Positions 22,101-36,254 are shown, counted from the first letter of the stretch. The stretch is DNA of 64,000 nucleotides from Moniliella sp. 'wahieum' (GCA_003971905.1 RSEE01000006.1:372001-436000), one strand, 5' to 3'. The notes: generated from the letters alone by a model not told the origin. A program made the numbers and translations.

Positions 22101-24034
22101 GATGACGAGAGGCCGCCGCCGAAGGTGACACTGAACCCCAGGAGGAAATGACTGAGGAGCGGACTACTGGGGTGGACAGGGACAAGCCGTCTACTTCTGG
22201 TGAAGGTTCCTCTACTCCGGGTCCAGCTCTCGTCCAACGGAGGGGAGACGATCGACGTCCTTATTCTGACGCTCTGCAGCAATCACTCACACGGACGAGT
22301 GGCACATTGTCTTTTCGGTGGGAGATCGAGAGGTGGGCTTGGATGAGACGGTTTTTTGGGGTGGTTTATCGCATGGAGAGGAGAAGAACCCGGAATGGCA
22401 GCCGGACCGCACATTCTGGTCCACCCCTTACCCCGTCTCGTTCCGCAAGGTCAACGGGCCTGCACCCAAACCCGATCGTTCTCAAACGAAGGGTAAGTAG
22501 ACTTGGGGTTTTGAGAGGATACCAAACGCTGACTTGACTTGTGCAGACGATGCTCCCACTGCAGTAGACGTCTTCCCTCCCGAATCGGAGATGAGCAAGA
22601 CTTTGACGCTACTCCATGCGCTGTACGAGGCATTCACTCTTGAAACGCCCGAGAAATAGTCAGGAGTTTACGTCGCTCTTTGTCAACAATAAGCTCACAG
22701 CCAAACTCAATCGGCAACTCGAGGAGCCCCTGGTGTCGGTGAGCCTATTCTTCCACAATGGGCTCAAGAGCTGCCGCGGCGTATCCGTTCCTGTTTCCAT
22801 TTGCACCCGCTTCGCTTACTTACAAGCCACAGCCTTTGGCTCGACCCGCCGGTTGCGCGTTGGCAACCTTGCTTCGTTCCGGCGACTCTGCCAGTCCGTG
22901 CACGAGATGAGGCTTTGGGTACATTGTCCCTGCCCCGGCAAAAGGTGCGGATTGGGCGGATAAAGTGATCGATACGGTCCTCTCAGATTGCGAGTCGTAC
23001 GCCAAGGCTGACTCGATGCTGGAGGTGGAATACTTTGACGAGGTGGGTACGGGTCTGGGCCCGACATTGGAATTTTATTCGCTGGCTTCGCGCGCTTTTG
23101 CTCGTACCGACACGGCCATGTGGCTTGGGTCGGGCGGGACGGGGACGAGGAATATGTACGTGCGCCACAAGGACTGTTCCCTTCTCCTCTCCCAGGGGGG
23201 GAGACAACACCGGCAGGGATCAAGCAAGTCGTTGTTTCAAGCATTGGGCACGTTTGTCGCGAAATCGCTCTTGGATTCTCGCATCATTCACATCGAATTT
23301 AACCCCGTCTTTTGGCTCTCGTCATTGGTCGGCCCGTGGCGAAGACAGTGCGGACGGTGGCCCAAATTGACGCCAAGTTGGCATCCTCTTTGAATCAGCT
23401 CCTTTCTCTCCCTCCGGCGGAGGTGGAGCAACTCGGGATCGATTTCACGTTGCCTGGGTACGATTCGCTCGAGTTGGTTCCGGGTGGAAAAGACACGGCG
23501 GTGACGGGAGAGAACGTTAGGGCATATGTGGCGGAGGTGGTGGAGGTTTTGATTGGTCGTGGCACTGCGCCCCTGGTTGCTGCTTTCCGACAGGGCTTCC
23601 AGAAACTGATGGATCCCCAGGCTTTGGCTTCTTTCACTCCGGCGAGTTGGTTGAAGTGTTTGGCAACGCACCGGAAGATTGGTCGCACGCGACGCTGGCG
23701 ACGTACGTCAAACCGGACCACGGATTCACCTCCGAGTCGGAAGCGTACCTGAACTTGCTCAGCTCATGACGTCCTTTGACGCTCAGGAGCGCCGCCTTTT
23801 CCTGCAGTGGCTCACGGGATCGCCCAAGTTGCCCATTGGAGGGTTCAAGGCGTTGCAACCCCCATTGACGGTGGTGCGGCGTCCGCACGAGGCCCCACTG
23901 CAACCGGAGACTACCTTCCTTCGGTGATGACCTGCGTCAATTACCTCAAACTGCCCAACTATTCTACCAAGGTTATGGGTCAGCGTTTGCGCAAGGCCAT
24001 GGTTGAAGGTGGCAAGTCGTTCCATCTGTCTTGA
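19191..24034 (+). CDS. HECT-type E3 ubiquitin ligase, Ufd4/TRIP12 family
   Basis: Predicted ubiquitin-fusion-degradation ligase. A disordered N-terminus and an Asp-Glu tract (19,509-19,576) lead to [20 protein letters not shown] at 19,622, the start of an armadillo-like array with [20 protein letters not shown] and [15 protein letters not shown] helices. It then has [20 protein letters not shown] and, near 20,770, [19 protein letters not shown] linker with [15 protein letters not shown] (22,320-22,370) precedes a 54 bp intron, 22,493-22,546. The HECT domain fills 22,550-24,034: [60 protein letters not shown]. It ends with the catalytic-Cys segment [13 protein letters not shown] (Cys codon 23,933-23,935) and GKSFHLS. 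The Ufd4/TRIP12 order (ARM plus HECT, no WWE seen) fits. A dozen or so frame changes occur. The alternative start is 19,302 ([15 protein letters not shown]). Confidence 0.9.
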
Positions 24035-24424
24035 TTCTATTTACGTCATTCCCTGTTTCGTCTCCTGCATTCGCAATCGCTCGCCCCCCTTGTTTGGCCT
24101 GTCCTGTGGCAGCGAGGAACTTGGTTTTACCCTCATCGATCATCTTTGAATGTTCCCGACCACCGCGGCCGTGGCTATTGTTGTAGCAAGTTAAACGTCA
24201 CTGGTGGTGTATCATAGACAAGTTTGGCTACTGCCCTTCAGACAGGAAACACTCATCTCATCTGGAATTGTTCTTCAATGCTCTGCCAAAGCCAATTCTA
24301 AGACTGGATGAAAGTACATGTACACAGATGATAATATTCAGCAATCGTCAGTCTCAAAAGAGAGGACTGGTAAGAAAGGGAGGGCACAATGTGCAAAGGA
24401 TGGCAGCCGATGATGCCGAGTCAC
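24035..24424. other. convergent 3' region between HECT ligase and GDH
   Basis: A 390 bp AT-richer gap between two stop codons, holding both 3' ends. No gene is seen. Confidence 0.5.
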
Positions 24425-25852
<1,428 letters not shown>

Positions 25853-27256
25853 GGTGCAGCGATGGAGTGAGAGAAGAGGAGGTGGGGTGAGAGGTGCTGA
25901 GGGCGGGGGGGCGGGGGACAAGGTGGGGAGGCAGCTTTATATAGCCCAACGGGAATGACCAACAGCGCCGGAAATTCATTGACTGCTGCCACTAGATCTA
26001 GATCTGGCAAATCCGACGGATCCAGTGCGGGGCGGCCGGGTGAAACGTTCAGGGCGAGGCTCACAACGGGCGAAACCACACACGGACGCAGCCACTGGTT
26101 GGGCTGGTTAACCAACACACTCGGCCAGAGCAGAGGCCAGCCCGAGGGCCTGAAAGGATCCTAATCGATAATCTTTAGGAGGCGCATTCGAGGAGAAGGG
26201 TAGTTCCCGTAGTCATTAGTGCGTGGGGCGGCCGGACCAGCCAGACACTGCTGATGCCATGCCTTCCACGGCACTGTCCTGAGTGTGTCTGTGTTCACCG
26301 CTGCCGCTTAGCCGGTAAGGGGTAAGGGGTAAGCGCGGTAAGCGGCAAGCCTTGGATGCCCCGCGGTACCATCCCCCTGTCGTTTAGATCGGCTGGTCCA
26401 GGTGGGCTGTGTTTTAGTGACCCTAGTGACCTCTCTGCTTCTTGCTCCACTGCAAGAGGCCCCTGCTTTGCCACCCCTTTTCGTCCATCTGATGGGAAGC
26501 GGCCGGCACTCCTCAGGGCACTTTTGCATTACGTGCTTAGGGTCAGTGTGCGCAGTCGCTCAGGTAGCCCCTGCTTCTTGCCGTCTCAGCTGCGCCAGGC
26601 CCAGCCCAGCCGGCTCCCAGCTTCAGATCCCACAGCTGCTGCTTTTTCAGAGCTGGACCGAGTGTGGTCCAGGGACGGGCGGAGCGGGGTAGATGGCAGG
26701 ATTACGGAGAAAGACAGCTGGGCTTGGGCGGAGGAACAGGTTTTTAGCAATTTCAACTCTTATCAGGTCGCAGATGGTCTCAGCTCAGACTCTGGCCGTG
26801 TGCTGAGTTCGCGGCAGCCGCCACGGCAGCACAGCCGGATTGTCCCGAGGCGTCGCGAGTTGTTCCGTTGGAATTTCATTTGCAATTGCTTTTTCCGCAT
26901 CCACGCCCGCCACGGGCATCAGCTGTCTCACCCCGCCCGCCCCCCGCCGTCCTCTGCCGTCCTCTGCTGTCCTCTGCCGCCCCTGTCGGCCTCGTCGACA
27001 TCAGATTGCCATCACCGGCCTCACCGGTACCCGGCAACCGGCACTCTTCTGGGGTAAACCGGTAAGGATGGATAGGACGTTGGAGCCAGACAATAAGTAA
27101 CACACCCTGGCAGAAGGTTGCGGAGACATGGAGTCTTGTTGAACGTGGGCAAGCACCCCTCGCAAGAGGCACAGCAACCTCGTTTGTCTCTTCTCTCTCC
27201 CACCTGTTCACCTTGATGTCTGCAAATCCAATACAATTCATGCTAGGTTCCTGCCT
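25853..27256. other. 1.4 kb gene-free region between GDH and RRP5
   Basis: Contains the GDH promoter on its left and the RRP5 3' end on its right. At 26,308-26,350 a short cluster of GGTAAGG/GGTAAGC repeats occurs, with a related GGTAAACCGGTAAGG at about 27,052-27,066. Chance frames read on the plus strand (26,356-27,057) look like nothing known. CCGTCCTCTG is tandemly repeated near 26,947-26,976. Confidence 0.45.
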
Positions 27257-30200
27257 CTACTCTTCGTCGTCCGAGTCCGAGTCCGAGTCCGAATGCGACT
27301 CGGGCCCTTCGGTGGCAGGAGCTGCCTTGGCCTGCTGGGCAGCGACAAAGTCGCGCGCCCGCTGCAGTACCGCCTGCTGGTCGGCGGCCGTGCCGTGCCT
27401 CTTCTCAAACGACAGCCATTTCTTCAGCACGAGCGTGCCTTTTTGCTGGACAGCTTGCGTGCCAGCAGCCGTTCAACAGTGAGCGCACCGTGCTGCGCCC
27501 CGCCCTCGGCGTCGCCAGCAGTGCGCACCACCTTCTCCTCCTGGTCCAGGTACTGCATCCATACGTCCAGCCGCTGCGGGTGGGAATCCACCAGGCCCTC
27601 AAACAGCACCCGCCCGCTCTGCATCGCCCCCTGGCCGGGTGCGGTACTCGGTCAGGCATAGCCCAACAGAACTTTGACATGTTTTCGTTTTGGCAGGCTC
27701 TGCAGCGAGCGCGCGGCCACCTCCCGCGCTTTGGACGCATTATCCGTCTCAGGAGGAATGTGTAGTAGGCAACCCACACCTTGGCCGACTGGCTAAACTT
27801 GCGTGCCGTCCGCTGCCACAGCTCCAGAGCCCGCTCCACCTTACCCGAGCGCTTGAGCATGTCAATGGCCCGTAGTGCCACCGTCTTGGCATCGTTGTTC
27901 TTGCTCGCCTCGCCAGTGCAGCGTCAAACGTCGTCCCATCCTCTGCGCCAAACGCATTTTCCAAGTTCAAGCGCGCAAGCCAAACGTTCAGCCGCTCCGT
28001 CTCCTCGCGGAAGTTGATGATCGTCAACGCCCGCTCGGCCACCGCTCGCGCCGTTCCACATCGCCCATGGCGAGATAGAAGGACATGAAGCGGATCCAGA
28101 GCAACGACGAGTTAGGCGAACCAAGCAGCAAGCGCTCAAAGTCGGCAGCCGACTCGGGTGCCTTGTTGCTAGCGCCCCCGTCACATCCTGCACAGGAGCC
28201 TTGGCCGTCTTCTTCTTGGAGGCCACTTGCCTCGTTGTCCGACTCGTCCGATTCCTCCTCGGACCCAGCCTCGTCCGAGTCCGACACATCCGCTGCGTTG
28301 CCCGACCAGCTGTAGCCACCGGACAGTTCGAGTTGATGCTTGGGAGCCGGCTCGTCGTCCACCTCCATCTCCTCGTCCGAGTCCATCTCGGAATCCTCCT
28401 CCTCAGAGTCCGAGTCACCATCAAACTGGTTCATCCGAAGATCGTCCGACTCGTCGTCCCCCTCGCTGCCGCTGTCGCTGTCTCATCCTCCGACGACTCC
28501 TCGTCCGAGACCAAAGGCATGGCCTCGCCATCGTCCGAGCTCGATCCCGCCTTGGCGCTCGGCTGCTCGTCTGGCTCGGCGTCCTTGACGAGCTGGTCGA
28601 GCTCCTCAGTGGTGAACAGGCTGCGCTTCAGGCCAGGCTAATCTTCTTGTTAGCAGGGTCCAGCTTGATAATCTTGGCTACGACACGGTCGCCGACCGAG
28701 TAAGCTTGGAGCGCAGCTTCGACTTGGTTGGTGGGTCGGCCAGGGCAGACTTGTGGGCCAGACCGGCCAAGTTGGATCCTCCAGTTGGACAAAGACGCCA
28801 AAGTCGGTCGTGTTGCGCACGAACCCGGGCCGGGCCTCGCCGACAGCCAAATCCGCAAAACGGAGCGTTGGAGTCCCGTTGGTAGCGGCCTGGACAGGCG
28901 CCACACTCTTGAGACTCAACTCCACCTTGACATTTTCCCCAGTGCCGGTCATCTTGGTCACGGTGGGAGAGACCACCTGGCCAATCTCGAATTGCTCGTC
29001 CACTCTTGGACAAAGTATCAAACAGTTGCGAGATGAGCGCCCGTCCAGTCAAGTGGCGGGCAATGTCGATAAACAGACCGGCATGAGACGCAATGCCTCG
29101 CACTACCCCGACCACCTTGTCCCCAACCTTCACGTCGGCCCCGAGTCAAGAACCGCACGGTTCACCGCCTCGTACGCCCCCCCGTAGCACCATCCTGCAC
29201 CTCGGTGGCCAGCGTAGCCTGCGCGGCAGCGGCCAGCGCCATGGGCGCAGAAGACACATCGGCCCTACGCCATTTTTACTGGTCCGCAGCACCACACACT
29301 GCACCGTACTCCCCACCTCGGGAAGCTTGGCGCCCTGCAAACCGTCCCGATCAACACAGTCGAGCAAGTGCAACCGGCCGGAGCGGCCGGGCCCAAAAGA
29401 CACGGTAGCCGCCGTGGGCTCCTTGTGCGGTGACCGTGCCTTCCAGAATCATATCGGGCACCAACCCCGACAGAGCCCGAGCTGCCACGGCCGAGGTATC
29501 TGAGGAGGGAACGACGATCAGCAAACCCTTCTCCTTGCTTCGCCCCGTGACGATCAAATCGGTCAGCTTGGAGCCCTGCTCCATCCAACTGCTCCCCGTC
29601 ACCGTCGTACCCGACTCGCGCGATCGAGCTGGGCCAGCGCGTTGAGCGACAAGACCGCCTTGGCCCCGGGTGAGGGGAAGCGTAAGCGTTGCCACATCGT
29701 TCTGCACCGACACCACCGTGCCCTCGACCCGGTTCCATCCCGTACGGACGCGGCACCTTGTTGGGCCAAGTAGGAAGGCAAGGCTTGGCGAATGGAGGCG
29801 ACGATGCGGCGTTGGTCATCGTCGACCCGCATCACGCGCACCTGTACCGTCTGGCCAATCTGTACTGTGGCGGGCGTGCGGTTGCTGCAATCTCGGTACG
29901 TGGCACAAATGCGCGCAAGGTCTGGAAAAAGTCGACGAGCAGCCCCCCCTTGTCCAACTTGCGGCTGACGGTGGCAAGGTAATCTCGCCAGGGCGCACTT
30001 CATCGAGGTTCGATGGAATGGGCAGTTCGGCACGCACAATCGATCGTTTCAGACTCAAGACGACCCGGTTGCGGGTGGGATTGACAAAGATGACACGGGC
30101 AGTGACCTTGGACCCAACGGGGTACTTGCGCTCGGGCTTTTTCAGTGCCACGTCCGAATAGTGCATCGGGAACACAATCCCATCCACTGGCCCGTCAAAG

Positions 30201-32158
30201 TCACAAACATTGCGTCTTCAGAATCTTCTTAACGTGCCCTTGAGCACCACGCCCGGGGATGTCGGCGACGCGCAAGTACTTTCTGTCGAGCACGCGCGGA
30301 GCGAGGGAAACTTCCACCACCTGGTCCGTTAGCGCGTGACGAATGACGCGCGCCAGATGGGTCGAGCCAACGCCGTACTTGTTCTCGTCCAGCGGACCAG
30401 ATGCTGGTCGTCGACATGGGAAATATGGGAAAAGCCCGGTACGGGCGTCACTTCAGTCCCGGTGCCTTGAGGACGAAGCGCGAGGGTGATCCCCCAGCTC
30501 GGGTTGATGGCCGTGACCGTGGCGTCGACCAAGACTCCGACGGGCAAGGCCAGTGCCAGATCGGCAGGCGCCTCAAGCTGGAGCACATGCGGGATGGCAG
30601 ACATGCCAATCTTACGATCCTGGCTTGGCCTGGCGCCTCGGCATCTTTCTCTGCGTCCTCCTCTTCGTCCCCCAGCGACACCCCCGACACATCGATTCGG
30701 GCCCGAGGCGTCTGCACCCACAGCACACGCGCGTCCAGGTGCGTGCCGGGGGTGTAGCTCTCGGGGCTGTTGGGCAGATGAACGGCAGGGATGGTGGCAT
30801 CAAACAGACCCCATAGCTTGACTGCAATGCCTGCCGGCGAGGTGCCAGCGACCAAGGTACGATTCGAGTGCCGGGAAGAAGGCCCTCGATCCGGGGAGCC
30901 TGCTGGCGCTGACGTGGCTGCCGTCAAGGCCGAGTGGGGCCCAAGGCGAACCAAAGCAAGCGAGCCCGCCTGGATGGATTGGATGGCAACCAAGTGGACC
31001 GATCCAATCGGAAGCGAATCGGGGGCCGGACCCATTTTCCGTGCCAGCAAACGGAAGGAATCCCTTGATGCCCTTTACCCCTGTCTCCACTGCCCAGCCA
31101 TTGTCTTCCTTGGCCGAGATGGCAACGGGCAACAGGCAGCCCGCGTGCAAATCCGACGCGTCCACCTCGGCATTGACCAGGGCCGGGTCGAGGCTCAGCA
31201 CAGCCCGGCGCGCTTCAAAGTCGTACTCTTCCCGCCCGGCAGCGCCAGTGGCGACACTGCTCTTGCGTGTTGGCACATCGTTCGGGGCATAGCTCGCCTC
31301 CACCGCGACCAAAACTGTTTGGCCTGGATGGAACAGTTGGCCCAGTTGGGTAATTTTGTTCTTGCGGGCGTTGATACGTCTCCCCCCCTCCTCATCTTCT
31401 TCCTCCTCCTCCTCTGACTCCGACTCTGAGTCGTCGTCCGAGTCGCTGTCGTCAGTCGCGTTGCGCAGGTGGGCAGTGAAGCGGGAACTGATGTTGGTGA
31501 TGGGTACATGGCCCAGAAGGCCGTCGGGAAGAGACAATCAGGGCCAGGGGATGGACAGCCAGGATGGTGCCCAGCAACTTGGTGCCCGGGGTAATGCGCT
31601 GCAGAGGGAAGCAGGTCAGCACAGCACCAAAGTAGAGCCAACGGGCAAGCTAGAAAAAAAAAACGTGGGTGGGACGTACTTTGTAGTTAAGATGTTCGAT
31701 CGGGCACCACCATCACGGGGAGCCTCGGTCCTGCGCTTGCGCGAGCGGCCCTCGTGGAAGGGACCCTCGTCGTCGTTGTCTCCGTCGGGCACGGTGGCGG
31801 CGTTTTTTGCCGCCCGACACGACAGCCTCGTCTGCTGCCACTGTCGTCTCGGTCGCATCGGCACGCGCGGTCTGCAGCGTGTCGCGGTACTCTGCAGGCG
31901 TCAAGACGGAGCCGCCACCACGAGGAAAGTCGCCGGACGTGAGACCAGCGAGCAGCTGGGCGGCCGTGGTGGGCGCAGCGGGCTTGTGTGGCTTGTTTGG
32001 AACGGACTTGGTCTTGTGAGGGGGCTTGTGGGGGGCCTTGGCAGCAGCGGCGGGGGCGGCAGCGGCGGAGGAGCGTTTTTTGCCAGCATCGGACGAGGAT
32101 CGCTTGGACGAGCCCTTGGCGCTGGTTTGGGCGGCGCGGTGGCCGCTGGTTTGGCCAT
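27257..32158 (-). CDS. RRP5: RRP5, multi-S1 rRNA processing protein
   Basis: Pre-rRNA cleavage factor needed for both 40S and 60S subunits, nucleolar. The start [10 protein letters not shown] at 32,158 is followed after a frame change by a Lys/Ser-rich N-terminus ([17 protein letters not shown]). Then [10 protein letters not shown], and a proposed intron of about 31,605-31,670 joining NYK to [18 protein letters not shown]1 repeats follow: [16 protein letters not shown] (about 31,510), [13 protein letters not shown] (31,070), [17 protein letters not shown] (30,410), [20 protein letters not shown] (30,090), [20 protein letters not shown] (29,060), [11 protein letters not shown] (28,800). A Ser/Asp/Glu linker (28,200-28,500) precedes the C-terminal HAT/TPR part with [20 protein letters not shown] and [13 protein letters not shown], and an acidic tail ending DSDSDDEE at 27,257. 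About 1,600 residues, as expected. Many frame changes. Confidence 0.93.
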
Positions 32159-32509
32159 GGCGGTGGTGTGGGGGGTGGGAACAGCGAAGGCGTCCAAGAA
32201 AACAGGGGCCAAAAAAATTGGATGCACCGAACCCAGGCGGTTGAAACTATGAATAACATCGAGGCAGCGAGGCGGTGACTACATTTCAAAAATAGGAGTG
32301 TGATGAAGCGCGGAGGAGCCCCGCAGATGTGCTGATGGGCCATGGCAGCACATGCATGGCTCGCTCGGCGTCCTACGCGCTGCCCACTACGAGTACCCCC
32401 CGCCACCCCACTCTTGTCGCTGGCTGAGGGAGCGTACATCCGGTCACATAGCACATGGAAGAGGTCTGGCCCGCTCACCCCACCCTCAGGCCCTCAGGCC
32501 ACAAGGACC

Positions 32510-34142
32510 TCAGCCAAAACAAATTAACAACAAGGAACAAACACAGCCATCGTAGCTATTAGCTGCTGGAAACAAGATAACAGAACAAGTGGACCAGCGA
32601 GGCATCGTACCCCCCCCACCCCACGGAGCGCCACTCGTCCTACGCCTGCTTTGGCCTCCCGGCGCGCCGGCCTTGCCTGCCGCATCGAACACGGTCCAAA
32701 ACCTGAGCTCATTCGCGCCCGTATCGACGGACGCGAGTTTCTGTCCGTCGGGGGAGAGGACGGCATCGAGGATGCGGCCTTCGTGGGCACGATCGATGCG
32801 GTACAGCAGTTTGCCCGAAGGGTAGGACCAGAAACAGATGGCACCGGTACAGGATGCGTCGGTGGGGTGGGCACCATGGGTGGTGAGCAGTTCGCGGTGG
32901 TACCAGGACCAGTGGATCGAGCTGATTTGGGCCTCGGTCTGCCAGCTCATCAAGCGTGCTTGGGTCGCAACGTTCCAGATGTTGATGGTGCGACAGGCAG
33001 AGCCGCCGCCCGAGGCGAGGATGTGAGGATTAAATGGAGACCAGGACAGGGCCTTGGGCAGACACAACAGAAAACGTCAGCTTGCCGCCTAATGACACGG
33101 GGAAGGAAAAGAGAAGAAAGAAAGAAAGAAAGAAAGAAAGAAGAAAGAAAGAACATACCTTGACCGCTGCCTTGTGCTCTGAGCGGCTCAAGATCGGGCC
33201 CTCTTGCGTCCGGTCCCACACACGGACCAAATTGTCGTTCCCGCCCGACGCGAACAACGCGCCATCCGTTCGGTAGACCAGGCCACACACCAAGCCCGCA
33301 TGAGCACGCAGCATCCGCGTGGCTGACGAGGCCAAGCGAATGTCATGGTCGACAATCCAGCCTGTACCATACCCGACCGTGAGCGTCGAGGCATCGGCCC
33401 AGTCCATCGCGCCCACTTGGACAGTCACTTGCTCCTCCTCTGCCTCGTCCGACGCAAAGGCCGGAGCGAGAACTTCGGGCGGAACGTGTAGCGTGCGCAA
33501 CCGTTTTTTTTCGCTGCCACGTCCCACACTTGGGCTGCCCCACTGGCCGTGCCCACTACCACACAGCTTCCCTCGGGGTGCCACCGGACCGCGGTCACGA
33601 GTGCAAACGGGCCACCGCCTAACTTCTCTGGCTGCTGCGCCAAGTCAACCAACTCGACCGTGGCTGCATCGCAGTCCCATACATACACCGCCTGGCGCAG
33701 CACGATGGCCACTTGGTTCGCCACGCTCCAGTCGAGAAGATGGTGGTAAAAGTCGTCGGAAATGTCCGCGGCGTCCAGCACCTTTTCTGGTCGTCCTGAA
33801 ATGGCGCGATGGGCGCGCAGGGCAGCGGTAGGGATCTTGGGCTTGCTGGAAAACGACGCGTTGGCAGCGGCAGCCGAGCCAGGCGCGGCAGGAGCAAAGG
33901 ACAGCACCTTTTGCACGGGAAGGTCGTGCTCTGGCTCGACGTGGGTGGGGGTCGAAGGGGTGCAGCTGGAGTTGGGCGTCTGGTCTTGGGTGGCGTGCAG
34001 GGCGGGGCGCATGGCGGCCGAAGGGGAAGGTGCAACAAACGTGCGGGTGGTGTGGAGCGAGCTGGTGGCTCGGCTGGATTCCCGGTAGAGAGCGGCGAAC
34101 GAGTGTTGAACGTTGTGGAGAGTGGAGAGTTGAGAGCAGCAT
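32510..34142 (-). CDS. CDC20/Fizzy-type WD40 activator of the anaphase-promoting complex
   Basis: Predicted APC/C co-activator. The N-terminal part has SSRATSSLHTTRTFVAPSP and then KVLSFAPAAPG. ISGRPEKVLDAADISDDFYH continues HLLDWSVANQVAIVLRQAVY, the diagnostic entry into the propeller. WD40 blades: VWDCDAATVELVDL, TAVRWHPEGSCVVVGTASGA, LTVGYGTGWIVDHDIRL-like, VCGLVYRTDGALFASGGNDN. An intron at 33,053-33,158 joins SEHKAAVK to ALSWSPFNPHILASGGGSAC. The last blades are SGKLLYRIDRAHEGRILDAV and LSPDGQKLASVDTGANELRF. Motifs alone do not separate CDC20 from CDH1; the VYVWDCD entry and the KVLSF box fit CDC20/Slp1 better. A C-box (DRxIPxR) is not cleanly visible, possibly lost to a frame change near 34,090. 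The start is uncertain. Confidence 0.85.
33102..33153. repeat. (GAAA)n microsatellite inside the CDC20-type gene intron
   Basis: About 50 bp of GAAA/AAGA units (TTTC on the coding strand). They lie wholly between the proposed donor at 33,158 and acceptor at 33,053, where they form the pyrimidine-rich interior of the intron. Confidence 0.9.
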
Positions 34143-34563
34143 CTACGCCCGAGGCTGTTGCACCGAACGTGCATTGAAACATTGCCCCACGCACCCAACA
34201 CCCAACATGCACGCTCCCAAAAAATAAAAAACAGATCGATTGGGCCGCTGCGGGCAAGATAACCGGTTGGCAACCGGCAACCCTCACTAACCAACCAACC
34301 AACTATACCAAGCAGACGGGGCATTGGGCAGAGCACCAACATGACATGGAAAGCGAGATGCGAAATGCGAAAGTAACATGGCCGCCGCCCCGATCCGGCC
34401 GGGACAGGCATAATAAAAAGGGGAACAGGGTGGATTAGCAAGGCAGCCGAGGAGATGGGTATGATATGCATGGTGCTGCCTCGCCAAAACGCAGGCCCAA
34501 TAGCCCACCGAACCGACCCAGTAAGGTTCAGCTGAGGCGACCCAAACGAGGCGCACACTAGTA
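34143..34563. other. intergenic region between CDC20-type gene and next minus-strand gene
   Basis: About 420 bp holding the promoter of the WD40 gene and the 3' end of its neighbour. AT-richer patches include AAAAAATAAAAAACAG near 34,217-34,232 and a CCAACCAACCAAC run near 34,291-34,303. No TATA box stands out. Confidence 0.4.
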
Positions 34564-36254
34564 TTAGGGAAGCTGCGCCATCAGCGCATACAATGCAACC
34601 GAGCTCGAGGCCGCCAGGGCCAGGGTACTACCGACGTTGGCCACGTTGCGCACGCTCGCAGCCCACGTGCGAACCTGCCTCGACGATGACGGCTCGGGAG
34701 CCTGCTCGGAGCCTGCTCGGGAGCCTGCTCGGTGTTCTCCGGAGCACGATGCGTATCGTGGGCGAGCGACCCAGCGGCCGGCGGTGTCAACGACCCAGGC
34801 TCCTGGGTCCATGCTGACCATATCCCCCCTGGGCGGGGGACAACGAGAAGCAACGGCAGGCAAGGGAGAGAAGGCAGGTGCCAGGGCAGGCGGTGACACT
34901 GAATCGGACCGAGTACGGGTCAGTTCCTCGTCCTCGGCCATTGGAGGCAGTATTGGATCGGGGGTTCAGGGGGTGCGGGTTCGGGGTCGGGTCGGGGTCG
35001 GACAAAGGCAAGGGCAATGGGACAGCCGAGGACATTGGGGCCGGGATGGGGGAACTGTTGGGGCAGGGGAAGCGGGCGAGTAAGCTGACAGGTCGAGGGC
35101 GGAGAGGACGGGTAGCTTGAGGCCCATCGACACTTGCGACCGAGGTGTGGGGGAAGGAGCGCGCGCGGCGTGGTCCCGGCGGGTCGGGAGGCGAGGCAAA
35201 GTAGCTGAGACTCGTGCCGCGCCTCTCGCCGGGGTAGGAGAGGTGGGTGTGGCCTTCGCAGCCCCACGAGTCGAGGTGGGGAGAGCGGTGGAGAGGCGAG
35301 GAGGTGACCGGGCTGGAATGCGTGTGGGACTCCACCCGAGCGATCGACGACGCTTTTGCGCACACGCTCGATCGACCAGCTGTAAGCGGCGCAGGCCATG
35401 GCTGCCCGCTTCACCAGTCGAGCCAAGCCGTTGCTCCGCTGCTCTGGGAGCCGGCGGCATCTGTTTCGTCGGCTTTGGGTTGGAGCGGTACATGGCTTGC
35501 ATCCGTTCGGGGCAAGTGGGAGGACAGAGTGAGGACAGGTGGACAAGGGGCTGGGCATCTGGCTCGGGCTCTGTACGTGGCGCGGCAGAGGCGAAACCAA
35601 CGATGGGGGCGAGACCACCATTGACTGGTACGTTTACTGGTGCGGCTGGCGCGGCGCAGGCCAGCGGCCCAGTCCAGGCCAAAGTCGGGTGCTGGCTCGT
35701 ACTCATACGGCTCAAGAGAGCCATCAATATCGTAACGCACGGGCGGCGCGGCGGGGGGCGTCGGGGCGCGGGGCGTGGTCTGGGCCGCAGGAGAGGAAGA
35801 GGGGAGAGCGAGGGAAGGTGGAGTGCGATGGGGTGGACGAGAAGAGGTGCCCTCGAGGGCGGCGATGGTGGCAGCGTGTGCGCGTGCGCGTTCGGCGGGG
35901 TCGGGCGAGGGATGGCGGGGCAGCTGGAGCGGGCGGAGGCAGGGGCCGAGGCGCTTGCCGTGCTCGCGCTGGGGCGCAGAAGAGGACGCCGACGCGGCAG
36001 AGGGCGAGGAGGGAAAGACGAGGCCGAGGCCCAGCGCGGGCTGGGCGGGGGCAGGGGCGACATGCGCACAGACGGGGCGCAGGCGGAGGCAGACAAGAGG
36101 CGGCGTGGCCAGCCTGGTGGGCGTGGCCAGCGTGTGCAAGCGCGTGCAGCCCACCGATGCCCAGCGCCTCTGCGTGCCAGTGCGCCCGCAGCACCGAGGA
36201 CGGCATGTCATGTCACCCGTCACACACCACCAAAGCACGGCGGATCGGTGATTC
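34564..36254 (-). CDS. unrecognised proline-rich protein with hydrophobic C-terminal tail
   Basis: I do not recognise the family. Coding character is supported by patches of non-repetitive sequence on the minus strand: RYDIDGSLEPYEYEPAPDFG (about 35,700), RMQAMYRSNPKPTKQMPPAP (35,470), NGLARLVKRAAMACAAYSWS (35,390) and an acidic MAEDEELTRTRSDSVSPP at 34,941. The end, from 34,690 to 34,564, reads VRTWAASVRNVANVGSTLAL, then AASSSVALYALMAQLP and stop. This is a hydrophobic stretch of about 20 residues right at the C-terminus, as in tail-anchored membrane proteins. These patches lie in different frames. Start and exon structure are unknown, and one or two genes are possible. The frame open on the opposite strand is judged a GC-driven shadow. 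Confidence 0.4.
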
